Part shown: positions 44,063 to 55,299 of the stretch, piece by piece
Layout of the letters: each line of letters starts with the position of its first letter
Position numbering within the stretch: position 1 is the stretch's first letter
NCBI GenBank assembly: GCA_037349315.1
Contig: JBAIAC010000004.1
Location: 26,415,001 to 26,479,000 of the forward strand
Direction: 5' to 3'
Length of the DNA stretch: 64,000 nucleotides
Source of the DNA: Chelydra serpentina
Lineage: Eukaryota > Chordata > Testudines > Chelydridae
Notes under the pieces: generated by a model
The model's database searches: none
Seen by the model: the letters and a program-made list of their open reading frames with translations, nothing else
Told to the model about the DNA's origin: nothing
Position numbers and translations under genes: made by a program

Positions 44063-44164
44063 TGTGCAATGCAGCCAAGTTCCAGGAGATTTAGGAAACA
44101 GTCTCTGAATTTCCTGAATATTTGTGTATGTTAAGGAATAGTCTTTTACTTAAGGCACTAAAGT

Positions 44165-44345
44165 GGGACTCAAGCCATCCTGGTTCAATTCCTGGCTCTG
44201 CCACAGACTTTTTGTGTTACCCTTGAGCCTCAGTTCTCTGTACATTTGTTCCCTATCTGTAAAAGGGGGATAATAATGCTTCCCTTCCCTTCCATTATTT
44301 ATTGTGAGGATAAATTCATTAATGCTGAGGTGGTGCTCAGATACT
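44165..44345 (+). mobile_element. MIR-like SINE
   Basis: GGTTCAATTCCTGGCTCTGC (B-box region), CTCAGTTCTCTGTACAT, CTGTAAAAGGGGGATAATAA and TATTGTGAGGATAAATTCAT follow the MIR order. Old but clear. Confidence 0.75.
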
Positions 44346-44469
44346 GTGGAGATGAGAGCATACCTGTAGGTATAATGTCACATTAAGGCAGATATTTTGC
44401 ATTTAATAGCACTTTCCTTTGTGTCCTAAGAGCTTCTATACTGAAAAATACCTATAATGAGGAAGAATT

Positions 44470-44535
44470 TTGGGCCTTATCCAAAGCCCTTAGAAGTCAA
44501 GGGGACTCTTTTCATAGACTTCATTGGGCCTTAGA
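44470..44535. repeat. Short palindromic repeat
   Basis: GGGCCTTATCCAAAGCCC ... TTCATTGGGCCTTAGAT, an imperfect palindrome of the AAGTCAA-centred type. Confidence 0.5.
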
Positions 44536-44694
44536 TCGTATACTTTATTTTTTTCTCCCAACTTTTCTTCTTCCTTCCACTTCTATCCATAGCTCTTGAC
44601 TAGCTGGTTCTTTTAAGAATAGAAGGGAAAATCAGTCCAACTTGTGATCAGACAATCAATGTGTAACATCTACTTAAAGTGTGCAGCTTGTGTG

Positions 44695-44940
44695 CAGGGC
44701 CGGCGCGCCTACTAGGCAACCCTAGGCAGTCGCCTAGGGTGCTGGGATTTGGGGGGCAGTGGGCAGCTGCCTCTCGCCTCCCGGCTCCGCGGCTGAGCTG
44801 GGAGCTGGGGGGTGGCTGGCCGCGGCTGCCCCCTGGCTGGCAGCAGCTGCCTCCCAGCTCCGCAGCTGAGCTGGGGGCGGGGGTGGGGTGGCTGGCCATG
44901 GCTGCCTCCCGGCTCCGCGGCTGACCACGGCTGCCCTCTT
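44695..44940. mobile_element. hAT element (CAGGGCCGGC family), right end missing
   Basis: Starts CAGGGCCGGCGCGCC and shares GTCGCCTAGGGTGCTGGGAT with the copy at 22371. The inside consists of GGCTGCC-CTCCCGGCTCCGCGGCTGA units. The right terminus is lost around 44940, so no target duplication can be shown. Confidence 0.75.
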
Positions 44941-47175
44941 GAGTACCCTCTTGAGTATCTCTCGTGTTTAATTTTAGCTGTACAGTCTCTTTCAGTGTAA
45001 GCGTCAAGGTCAGAATCAACAGCATCATTTGTTCTTTGCCAGTCTATCTATGAAATGCAATTGATGGCTACCTTGGAGGAGGCCACATGCTTCATTCCAC
45101 ACTTGAGTCAACGAAAGGAAGGTGCCAGAATGGCAGCCAACTGTTAAAGGCAGGCAGAGGGAGGGAGACATATGGCAGTGCAGAATAAGGGGATGGGCCA
45201 AAGTACAGAATTTGTTGGTCAGTGTGTGTTGTCATCATATCAGTTCTAATTGCTAAGTTACAACCACTGAAATCTAACATGCAGGTAAGAGCCTCAGTAT
45301 TTGAGTTTCTCTTATTTCTATATGTCTGTTTCACTCTTTAGGGATGAAAACTATTTCTGTTCCATCAAAGGGGTATGATCAGTTCTTTCATGTACAACTG
45401 TCTTATCTCCTTTGTTCTCTGTTTGAACAGCACATAGCATGATGGGGTCCTGGTCCAGGGCTGATCCTAGGCACTGCAATAATACAAATAATAAATAATA
45501 TCACTGAAAAAAATGCACTTGCTAGTGACAAGTCAGCAGAGCTGTCTGGCAAGTAGACAGGAGCTGGTAGGAGTGGAGTGAAATTGACAAGGATCTGCTT
45601 AGTTTCATTGCTTCCTAATAGCTTCTGAGCAACAGCTGTGAAACAGAGAAGAGACTTGTAAGTTTCCAGCTGCTGCTGCTCCAGCGTCTCCTGCTGCTGG
45701 GGAAAGGGGAGTGGATCTAGAGAGCCTTCCCCCCCACCAGTAGCAGTGGAGGAGTAAGCCCTGCTATTACTGACCATAGCATCCAAGCAGCAGAGTGAAA
45801 CTTAATGGAATGTGGTCAGCTGACCTGCTGGTCTTCCCTAGATCACTGGGCAGCTGGAAAGATACTGTACAAACAGCAGCAGATGCACCAGTATGATCCA
45901 GGGGATACGGGGAGAAGATAAGAGTGACAAGCTTTATAGCATTCCCACAACCTCTCACTCATTTTCCAATGGAGCTGCATTGCCAAAGCGTCCCACAGTT
46001 ACTGCTGACCTCAAGATCCTTCTTAAGATGGATTTCCCCAGCACTGCTGGAGCCACAGAAAAGTTAACATAGCTCCACTTTGAATTAATTTTCCACTGGG
46101 GTTTGCACAGGACTGTGGGGGGACAGGGTGGATAGGCCTGTGGTCTGTTGAGGACTGTGTTGGCATTGCAAACAAGCACTTTAAGAGCAGGGAGGGGCGG
46201 GTTCCTGGTGCTGTCTGTAGGCTAGCAGGCTCTGCAGCAAAGCGTAGGAGTAAATTCAGTCTGAAAAGAGCCAGCTTAAAGCAAAGTGGGGTGAATTGTG
46301 TCTCACTGCATAGGGAGCAGCCACTTCTCTCTCTCTCTGTCTCTGATTTTGGATTCTTATCTTATTGTCGTTGTTCTGAATTCTGAGACATAAGCTGGTT
46401 CCGCTGCAACCTTCCAGCAAGAGTGTTTGTTTTGATCTAACTTCTCTGTGTTTGTGCTGTGAACGTAACAAGGGACAACGTGTGTTGGCTGTTCTCTGCC
46501 CACCTCTTCATGTGTCTGGCTTATCCCTGTCATCTGAGGGTTCCCAGCCCCATGGAGGATGCTCTGCAGGGCTTGGGGCAGGGGGAGATGTTGCCACACA
46601 GACAGTTGTCCTCTGTGAGCAGGAAATGGGGCTTTGCATTGAGGGAAACATTAACAGTTCTTTCTGTCGCTTTCAGCTACATGCACATGCAGACCCAAGC
46701 TGTTTTCTAGCAGTTTCTTCATTTCCAGGCTCCTGATGCGCTAGCTAGGAAGAGCTTTCCCCACAACATCTCGCCCTTTCCTATCTCTACTCAGAGCAGC
46801 AACCTGTTCTCACTGCTGTAAACTTATTTAAAGAAACAGTACGCAATTAGGCAACTCTCCATATTGCAGCTGAGAGGCGGTGGTGCGGTATATGGGCACC
46901 TCTATGAAACTACTGTCTTGTTCTCCAAAATCTCAGCTTTCATAAAAAAAGAAGTAAGCCTCTAGCTTGTAGGGGTGCAAAGAAACCCTAAAAATGTGAG
47001 GTGAGTGTAACAGATGCGGGACTGTCTAGGAGAGCCTGCTGAAAGCCTGGAGTAATAGCTCAGAAAGGGCTTATTCATCCTTATTCATGGGAGTGAGGGG
47101 TTTGGCTCAGATGCTGACTGATGATAGTTAACAATGTTGACATTGTGCCCCCTCCCCAGTGCAGGGGCCATATTC
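44941..47175. other. Mostly unique non-coding sequence
   Basis: No gene recognised in 2.2 kb. Open frames of 80-127 codons on either strand have no domain-like content. A short (CT)n lies at about 46325-46342. Confidence 0.4.
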
Positions 47176-47177
47176 AC

Positions 47178-47310
47178 AAAGGTATTTAGGCACCCAAATA
47201 TAGGCACCAAGTGGGATTTTCAAAGGTACCTGTGTGAGTTTCAAAAGCACATAACCCCCATTTGCTTCCAATAGGAGTTAGGCACCTCTGCAACTGAGGT
47301 ACTTTTGTAA
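47178..47310. repeat. Degraded palindromic repeat
   Basis: AGGTATTTAGGCACCCAAATA at the left faces GGAGTTAGGCACCTCTGCAA further right; related to the palindromes at 39061 and 52293. Confidence 0.5.
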
Positions 47311-48532
47311 ATCCTGCTAGGAGCCAATCTGCACCTATGCCTTTGGGAATCTGGCCCAAAGAGCCCAATGGAGCCTATGGGCAGATTCAAGCCCTTCCAA
47401 GGCAGTGCCAACCTCAAGGAGCCCAGTACAGCAGCACAATCATATTTTGAGCATCTTGTACAATCAGCATTGACTGGCATCTCCTTTTGGGGATTTGCAG
47501 GGACGGAGCTTATTTTGTGGGTGGAGCATGAAAGCGTACCGCAAACTTCCCCCTCCCCCCACAACCTTGGTTACATACTCCTTATTCAGTATTGGTCAAT
47601 GCGCTGTGAAATACCTCTGCCTACGCCACCTCCTTTTCACTGGCCACTAATAAGCCCTTCTTCCGTGCTCTCCTGGACTGCTACCCTCGCTTTGCCTTGT
47701 GTTTGTCTTCTCTTATTTACACGGGGAGCACTTTAGGGCAGGGAATGTGGCTTTCTCTCTGTTTGGGAAGTGCCATTTACAGTGCTATATACATGTTTTA
47801 TAATAAAAATAATAAACGCATAAGCCAGTTAAACAGAGGAGAATTACCAGGCAAGCACACAGCATTATATATTAATAGAATATGAATCAGACCAGAGAGA
47901 GTCTAATATTCGGTGGGGTGACTAGCCCATAATTTAAACCCCAGCAATTGTTGGCCCTTTTCTCTGTGAGTGCTGAGATTTGCTTCCTGAAAGTCATGGA
48001 GGTGCTTGAACACTCATCTGTTCTCTTTTGGCACCAATAATCTTTATCAGCACCCCTCCTCCGGGGCTGAACCACAGACAACAAACATCCAATATCTGAA
48101 GCATAAAGTTAATCCTGGTGTTTACCTAAAGTGTAAATAGCTAAACATACCCGTATCCCTATGCTGTGGCAACATCTGATGGATCCTGTTTATTGCTAAA
48201 TATTGTGCTGCAAATAAAACTTATAAATAATAGATTGCCTTTGGTCCCTGGCTAATGTGTTTTAGGAATAGGGATGAGTAAGAAATTTAAGGCATTGGAA
48301 ACAAATTTATATTTCTGTGTTTTGTTGCAGCAAATCAGTACAAAGCAAATGAAGCCCCCACCCCCACCCCATTCCTGAATATTGGTTTATGGAGAACATA
48401 ATTAATAAAGCTTTTGTTAATGGAGGCTCTTTCATATTACATGAGAGTAACATCTGACCTACGAACAGGAATACAGATGGGGAGGAGGTAATAGAATACT
48501 TATCCCCAGATGACGAATAGAATACTTATCCC
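47311..48532. other. Non-coding stretch
   Basis: Nothing recognised except a small duplication of AATAGAATACTTATCCCC at about 48488 and 48516. Confidence 0.4.
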
Positions 48533-48612
48533 CCTCAGTTGGTATAAGTGAATGTAGCTCCAGGGATTTCAGTGGAGCTACATTTCTTTACACCAGCTGA
48601 GGATATGGTCCA
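48533..48612. repeat. Palindromic MITE-like repeat
   Basis: CTCAGTTGGTATAAGTGAAT and ATGTAGCTCCAGG are mirrored by GGAGCTACAT and TTTACACCAGCTGAG around a central TTTCAG. Confidence 0.7.
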
Positions 48613-48651
48613 GGGTATCTAAATATATACAGTAGCCTCTAGGGGTGGATA

Positions 48652-48675
48652 GTGTGTGTGTGTGTGGGGGGGGGG
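48652..48675. repeat. (GT)n microsatellite with G run
   Basis: About seven GT units followed by ten G's. Confidence 0.9.
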
Positions 48676-50550
48676 TATGTAGGGACATTGCCTCCCCAAC
48701 TGTATACATTGATTTTTTTCCCAGCAGTTTACAATTCAGATTAAAAATACAAATATTTCCTACCCACCAATGATTCCTAATGTGAGGTAGAGCCCTGGAG
48801 TGGGATGGGGATCCTGCAGGTCCCACTGCCATAATAGCGGGAGTGGGATAAAAATTCAAGAAACAATGCAGGAGCGGGTGGGAGTGGGTATTGCAGGATG
48901 GGAGTGGGCTTTAAAAAATAGTTTTCCTGCGCCACAAACGACATGAATGCCCCGGCCAGCAGCCGTCGCTTTCTGGCTGCCCAGCTCCGAAGTTCTGCGC
49001 TGCTGCTGCCTTCGGAGCTGGGTGGTTGGAGAGTGGTGGCTGCTGACCATGGGCCTTGCCCCTCCAAATATAGAAGTTAAGCTACGTCTATGTGCCCATG
49101 CAGACAAGTAGGTCATCTATACACAGATGGGGAATTTAAGAAGGACCTTTCCCCTCCCTGTTGTAATCCTTCTGCCAGGCGGAGCCAGCAGCAACCAGGG
49201 CCAGGTTCAATATCTAGGGGTTCCTTTTCAACACTACAACACAGAACCGGCTCGAGCTCCCACCCAGTAACCTGGGAGAATTACACACCACCCCTGCGCA
49301 CCTCTAAGAGACAATACTTCCCCTCTTGCAAGCATAGAGTCTGAGTATAGCAAAGAAACTTTTAATGAAAGGAGGGAAGTCACCAGATATTAATTAGGGA
49401 AAATGCTGCAAGCAAGATTCATAATGATAAAACTGTGAGCAGGACACTCACCCCAGAGTGCATAGGGCAGTGACTTCCACCTCATGTTCTTGAGTTCTAC
49501 AACCAAAAGTTCCTTTTCTGTGCCCCTCTCTGCTCCATCACCACACCCCGCTCACAGTGGTTGTCCTTGGTCAGTGAGGACCCAGGGTTCAGAGGTGCAT
49601 CTGTGTGAGTTCACTTCCCACCCGGGGGTGGGGGGAAGAAGGCACCTTGGTTGTTCCACCATCTGAGCACTTGCTTTTTAATGACGTTAATGGCTGTACA
49701 TCTTCTTAGTCCAATAACATTAAATTTGTGCATTCACCTTGAACTTCTAGTTGTTGGTTTTTTTTTGACATAGCATCCTTTATCCACATTTGTCAGAGTT
49801 CTGATGATCAAATAACAGGGACTGATACGAAAAAAATAAAATGATCGCATTCTAAATGTATTTTGTATCTTAATGTCCATTGTGTTATGGTATATTATGT
49901 AATATACAATCGAAATTGTAAGCTCTCTGAGGCAGGAGCCATTTTTGTTGTTTGTTTGAACAGTGCTTAATAAAAGTGTGGCTCTGGCCCGTTGGTGCTA
50001 CCACAATGCAACTAAAGAATAACTGATGAAGAACGCTCAGCATCACTCCACTGACATTTACCAATTCTTTACTCTTTTCAAAATACTGAACAAAAAATTA
50101 GTTTGGCATCACTTTAAGTTGTCCATCTGACCATTCCTTCCTCCTCTTCCACAGTGGTGTAATGACTGGATGCATTCACAACCCATGGTCTCAGGAATCT
50201 GTCAATTTTTACTTCCATTAAACTACAGGCAATAGAGGGCATGAAATCATGTTATCATTAAGAGTTCTGCTGCACAAATTTCATGCACCAAAGAGTTGTA
50301 AATATAGTTGTATAATTTTTGTTTTTATTTTGTTTTGTTTTCCTGACATTTTTAGGTGGTTTAAAATTCCACAGATGCTTTCCACTGCCCTGTTTCTCTG
50401 AAGAAAGCTGGTCATGTGTTTAAAATCAAACTATTGGAAAACCATCAAAGGCTGTAGCAGGCAACTGACGACTGTTTATGGATTTTAGTCGATGAATTAT
50501 ACAGCACATTGTTTTCTCCAAATTGATCACTTCGGTAGATGAAGAGAAGA
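48676..50550. other. Non-coding stretch with possible repeat pieces
   Basis: Around 48790-49060 is a GGAGTGGG-rich segment followed by an inverted repeat (CAGCTCCGAAG ... CTTCGGAGCTG) that may be a decayed dispersed repeat. Around 49180-49330 the text (GTTCAATATCTAGGGGTTCC) also looks like a dispersed retroelement piece, but I cannot assign it. No gene. Confidence 0.35.
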
Positions 50551-50564
50551 ACTCTGTTACAATG

Positions 50565-50687
50565 CATCCGATGAAGTGGGTATTCACCCACGAAAGCTTA
50601 TGCTCCAATACGTCTGTTAGTCTATAAGGTGCCACAGGACCCTTTGTCGCTACTACAGATCCAGACTAACACGGCTACCCCTCTGAT
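50565..50687 (+). mobile_element. Penelope-like tail with exact ends
   Basis: CATCCGATGAAGTGGGTATT, CGAAAGCTTATGCTCCAATA and ACTAACACGGCTACCCCTCT. ACTCTGTTACAATG (14 bp) is repeated exactly at 50551-50564 and 50688-50701. A 123-bp insertion containing only the tail. Confidence 0.92.
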
Positions 50688-51012
50688 ACTCTGTTACAAT
50701 GTTCTTGTTCAAAATGATTAGGTCTCTTGCCAGATGCTGGAAGGTCTCTATAAAATGAAGTGGGCATCGTTACTTCTGGAAGATAAGACTTCAATATGTG
50801 GCATATGTTGCCATTTCCCATTATTCTTGCATTTGTGGGCTGACTCCAACCTGCCATACTGGCCGAAGGGCCATTGCATGGCCTTTGCTTCTGCTTTTGC
50901 GTCCTTTGTGAATTGTTGACATCACCTGTGCTCACAAAGTTTGTGGTATTGAGCTTTCTTGCAGGATTTTGGAATATTCTCTGTGACAGAGTCAAAATAC
51001 ACACAGACAAAT

Positions 51013-51137
51013 TAGGGTGACCAGATGTCCCGATTTTATAGGGACAGTCCCGATTTTGGGGTCTTTTTCTTATATAGGCTCCTATTACCCCCCCCACCCC
51101 CGTCCTGATTTTTCACATTTGCTGTCTGGTCACCCTA
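51013..51137. mobile_element. hAT MITE (TAGGGTG family), copy 6
   Basis: Starts TAGGGTGACCAGATGTCC, ends GTCTGGTCACCCTA. AGACAAAT is repeated exactly at 51005-51012 and 51138-51145. Confidence 0.94.
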
Positions 51138-51394
51138 AGACAAATTCTCAGCCTCCTGTGTCTCCTTTAGCAAAGCCTGTGTGAGTGGAGCTTTAGAAAT
51201 TACTATTGCCAGCATTTTTTGGCATTTGTGGGTGCTACTATAATAATTCTAGTGTCTAATGCAAAATCTGGAAGTTCATGCAGGGATTCCAATCCAAGAA
51301 AAGCCAAGGAAGTCATCTGCTCTGGTGTTGATAGTGAGCCCCATACCCATCCAGTAACGCTAAATACATTGGCATGCCAATAAATGTGGGAGTA

Positions 51395-51910
51395 GAATGG
51401 GACAATTACTCCCGTGTCTTACAGACAGCACTCCTGTTATTACATGCCAGAATGATGTTAGCCTTTTCTGTTGTTGACTTATATTCAATTTGTGATCCTC
51501 TATAACTCCCAGGTGCTTTTCAGCAGTACCTCTGCCTAGCCAGTTGTTCCCCATTTTGTAATTGCGCATTTGATTTTTCCTTCCTAAGTGGAGGATTTTG
51601 CACTTGTCTTTATTGAATGTCATCTTGTTGAATTCAGACCAATTCTCCAATTTGGCATCCTCTGCAAATTATATAAGCATACTATCCACTCCATTGTCCA
51701 AGTCATTAATGAAAATACTGAATAATACCGGACCCAGGACTGATCTATGCAGGATCCCATTAGATATGCCCTGCCAGTTTGACAGCAAACCATTGATTAC
51801 TACTCTTTGAATACACTCTTTCAACCAGTTGTAACCCACCTTATAGTAATTTCATGTAGGCCACATTTCCCTTGTTTACTTGTGAGAATGTCTTTCCATT
51901 CAAGCATTTT
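51395..51910 (-). mobile_element. Old CR1-like LINE fragment
   Basis: The minus strand encodes, with breaks, FNKMTFNKDKCKILHLGRKN then EKHLGVIEDHKLNISQQ, the C-terminal reverse-transcriptase/thumb region common to CR1-type LINEs (KCKVMHxG ... KDLGVxVD). Frames are interrupted. Confidence 0.72.
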
Positions 51911-52285
51911 GATCCAAGAAGGGCCAACCAAGGCTTGTGCTGTGTTTTGATCATGAACTCCATATACACATAGCAAGGCTAAACACATTAGAATACTTAT
52001 AAGTGCCTTATTTCACAATACGCACACACCACTGCTCTGCTTCTGTTATACTCAGGAAATGAAAGCAAATCTCTGTCTTATTGAAGCTGCAAAAGGGATG
52101 ACCACTGACCATATCATGAGGCATCTTCTACTGTCATCTCCTGCTTCTTTTCACTATATCATGCCAGACCAGCTAGAGTTACTCTTTAAATGGTTGTGTA
52201 ACTTGTACAAAATTGGGTATGGAGTTTTTGAGATGTAGGCTCATTCCCTGGAGTCTTACAATTTCTGAAGTATTTTTATGTGCTG
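51911..52285. other. Non-coding stretch, nothing recognised
   Basis: No feature supported. Confidence 0.4.
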
Positions 52286-52292
52286 GAAACTC

Positions 52293-52380
52293 AGGCCCAG
52301 ATCCTCAGAGGTATTTAGGTGCCTAACTTTTTGATTTCTGTTGATTTCAATGGAAGTTAGGAGCCTAAATACCTTTCTAT
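52293..52380. repeat. Palindromic MITE-like repeat
   Basis: GGTATTTAGGTGCCTAACTT is mirrored by AAGTTAGGAGCCTAAATACC around TTGATTTC; same family as 39061-39145. Confidence 0.7.
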
Positions 52381-52416
52381 GTCTAGTTTTATCTTATGTG
52401 GATCAGATTCAATCAC

Positions 52417-52736
52417 CAGGGGCGGCTCTTACAATTCTGCCGCCCCAAGCAGGGGTGGCGGTGCCCTGCCCCCGATGCAGGCAGACGTAGCGGGGCCCTG
52501 CCCCCGACGCAGGCAGTCCCATTCCGGAGCGGCAAGGGGACAGCGGCGGACCTGCCGCCCCTTTGCCGCCGCAGCAGGCGAGACTGGGGCGGCAGTCCGA
52601 GTCCCGCGGCGGCAATTCGGCGGCGGGAAGAGCGGACCTGCCACCGAATTGCCGCCGCGGGACTCGGACTGCCGCCCCCTTCTCACCTGCCGCCCCAAGC
52701 ACCAGCTTCGCAAGCTGGTGCCTGGAGCCGGCCCTG
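52417..52736. mobile_element. hAT element (CAGGGCCGGC family)
   Basis: 320 bp from CAGGGGCGGCTCTTAC to TGGAGCCGGCCCTG. TCAATCAC is repeated exactly at 52409-52416 and 52737-52744. Inside is an inverted pair of about 40 bp (CAGTCCGAGTCCCGCGGCGG and its complement at about 52592 and 52655). Confidence 0.95.
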
Positions 52737-52744
52737 TCAATCAC

Positions 52745-54427
52745 ATTAGTAAGATTGAAGATGTGTGGTCTTCAGATCTGATTTCTCTTTTGTGAGCTCA
52801 CATTTTTTTATTCAAGGTGAGATGATGAATCATTGTATCACACTCCTTTATGCATTAACATCCCTTGTCAATTTTCAATAGCAGCTTTCCTGAGAGAGAC
52901 TGTGGTGTTGTTCTGTGATGTTGCTTCAGCAATAAACCTCTTTTCTATTAAGGGTTAATGACAATCACGTATGAAAATCACGAAGCAGTTTTGTCCTATG
53001 TCTCTCACCTCTTTTGCAAGATCTGGGTTGATGTTGTCTGTCTTTTGAACTGCCCTACTTTTTTGTGATTGGGTGGTGGATTTGGGGATCTTCTATGTCA
53101 CAGCCAACGTGCACCTGGACTTGTTTTTCAAAGTCTCGTTCTCTCTCTGACAGGGGAACCTTTTCTTCTTTTTCTTTTTTAAGGCAGAGGTTCAGCCAAA
53201 TAGTTTAATTTAAGAATGGCCAGCAAAGGCTTATGATCTGCTTTGATACTGCATAGGGGAAGAGTTCATTAAGGTTTAAATATGTCCCCAGAAATGATTG
53301 TCTTTTCAGTATGTACATACTGCATTTGATGCAGCATTTGCCACTACTAGCTTTCTTCCACTGGCACCTTAGAGTGCCGCAGCATAGATGGAAACATTAG
53401 CTCTCTTAGTGTCTGTATAACTCTAAAAGATGGGGTCTGAGTTTCCTTAAATGTATATTCATCACCAGAAGTCTCCTTATCACACCTGAAGTATCTCTGT
53501 TTGCTGGAAAGTCTGTGATCAATTTGAGTTTGCTTAGACTAGGGACAATCAAATTTTTTGTTTGTATTGTAGTAGTTCTGGGAGGCACAGTTCTGAGCAA
53601 GCTTTTGTGGCAGGTGACTTAAGGGGGTCTTTGCCTTCAGTAGCTTACAATGTAAAAAGGACAGAAAGGATTGCGAGCAGCATATAATACAGTATATGAG
53701 AAAGCAGTTATGGTGATAAAAGGCATCTTGTCAATTCAGCCTTTTATCGTAGGAGGAAGATATAATTGAAATCTGTGCAAGTTTTAGTGTGTGCGTGCAT
53801 ATATATATATATATATGACATTAACATAAACTATACCCAACAGGCCCTCGCTATAACCATTGGTAGCTGAAGATTTCTCTAGGGCTCCCAAGAATTGAGC
53901 ACTGATTTATTTTATTTTTTTCCCCTAGAGAGCAAGTTGCTGAAAGAGTCGTAGCAGGTAAGCTCTCTTCATGTCCCTTGTGATATTCGTTACAGTCCAA
54001 CACATTAGCACATTGCACAGCATGCTTTGCAGTCTTGCTGCTCTGTGTTACAGTCTCTTCTGGAGATCTACTGATACCAATGAAATGCTGTAGGGAATTT
54101 GCTGAATTAATATAGAAATATAGAAAATAATGCTGAAATAATACTCAATATAGAAAATAATGAATTTTGTTAGTGGCGTTCATCATGCCAATGTCTAGCA
54201 ATATCGATCAGGTTTGAGTATACTCTGGAATTGTAGAGCTGCATGATTATTACACCTCACTGCATGACTAACAGCCTTGCCATGTAGCTGAAAATTGAGC
54301 TACCAGACACTGTTCTTGGTTTAATTCAGGCAAATGGTTAGCTCTGTGGAGATTACATTGGCATCAGATCCATGTTGCTATTTTATTATTGCCTCTTTTT
54401 TCTTGCATCTCTAGCCTAATTTATAAG
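52745..54427. other. Mostly unique non-coding sequence
   Basis: No gene recognised. A (TA)n-type microsatellite lies at about 53796-53816 and an AATATAGAAAATAATG duplication at about 54113 and 54146. Confidence 0.4.
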
Positions 54428-54435
54428 GGGGAGTT

Positions 54436-54558
54436 TAGGGTGACCAGTTGTCCCTATAAAATCAGGACAGTCCAGATTTTGGAGGCTTTTTCTTATATAG
54501 GCTCCTAATACCCCCCACCCCTGTCCCATTTTTTTACACTTGCCGTCTGGTCACCCTG
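54436..54558. mobile_element. hAT MITE (TAGGGTG family), copy 7
   Basis: Starts TAGGGTGACCAGTTGTCC, ends GTCTGGTCACCCTG. The right flank is a G run, so the 8-bp duplication (left GGGGAGTT) is only partly visible. Confidence 0.85.
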
Positions 54559-54559
54559 G

Positions 54560-54870
54560 GGGGGGGGGGTATTTAATTTAGTCTACCATGCAGTAGTTTG
54601 TGAGAATTCTGTCTCTGAACTGGCTACAGTAGTGAAGCCGTCAGTAAAATGAGGACCTTGAGGACTGCACGAGAAGCAATCCATTATGTGTTTTCTGACT
54701 AGTAACGTTATAAACTTTATTAGTAAAACAAACAGGATCACAAACACTGTAATATAGCAAAGGAGACAGAGCCAATACAAAATGTCCAGCACTTGCATCA
54801 TCCTTTGCAGAAAACTATGGAATAGGTGTGAGCCACAGAGAGTCATCAGGCCAATGCCCTCAGATTGGTG
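54560..54870. other. Non-coding stretch, nothing recognised
   Basis: No feature supported; the minus-strand frame with a hydrophobic stretch at 54583-54939 is probably accidental. Confidence 0.4.
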
Positions 54871-55025
54871 TAACACCGTGACCGGGTTGGACTCACCCCT
54901 GCGGCGCCTCCTGCTGGTCACTCCAGGGAATTGGCTCACCAGCCTCTGGAACGCCCTCTACAGGCCAGTGATCCGCCTGACCGCTCTGGCCCCATGTCCC
55001 TCCCAGGACCCCAGTGCCCCTTTAT
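54871..55025 (+). mobile_element. LTR-like fragment
   Basis: GTGACCGGGTTGGACTCACC, GGCGCCTCCTGCTGGTCACT and GGGAATTGGCTCACC match the start of the LTR-like repeat at 22058. It stops where H3 sequence begins; the junction lacks any Harbinger terminus. Confidence 0.5.
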
Positions 55026-55299
55026 CTTGAGGGGGCCATTCCACCTGAGGCTGGTAGTCGTGGGACTACACAGAAGCAGCTCCTTTCCTTCTAGCAACAT
55101 ATGGTGCAATATGCCATAAATGATCGTAGTTGTGGGACTACACAGCATAAGCTCCTTGCCTTCTAGCTGCAGATTGTGCAATAGGCTTGAAATTCATTGT
55201 CCCCTGTGTGCTCCTGGCCTGCATATGGTGTGGCTGGCCGGGGGCGCTTGGACATTTTCACGTTTTGTTTAAGGGAGATTCAGTACTGCTTGGAACACG

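Noticed and set aside
45403..45786. 127-codon minus-strand frame with a hydrophobic C-terminal stretch
   Set aside because: No recognisable domain or conserved neighbour; could not be supported as an exon.
54583..54939. 118-codon minus-strand frame with a membrane-like segment
   Set aside because: It runs from a unique stretch into an LTR-like fragment; the hydrophobic part is probably from T-rich sequence.
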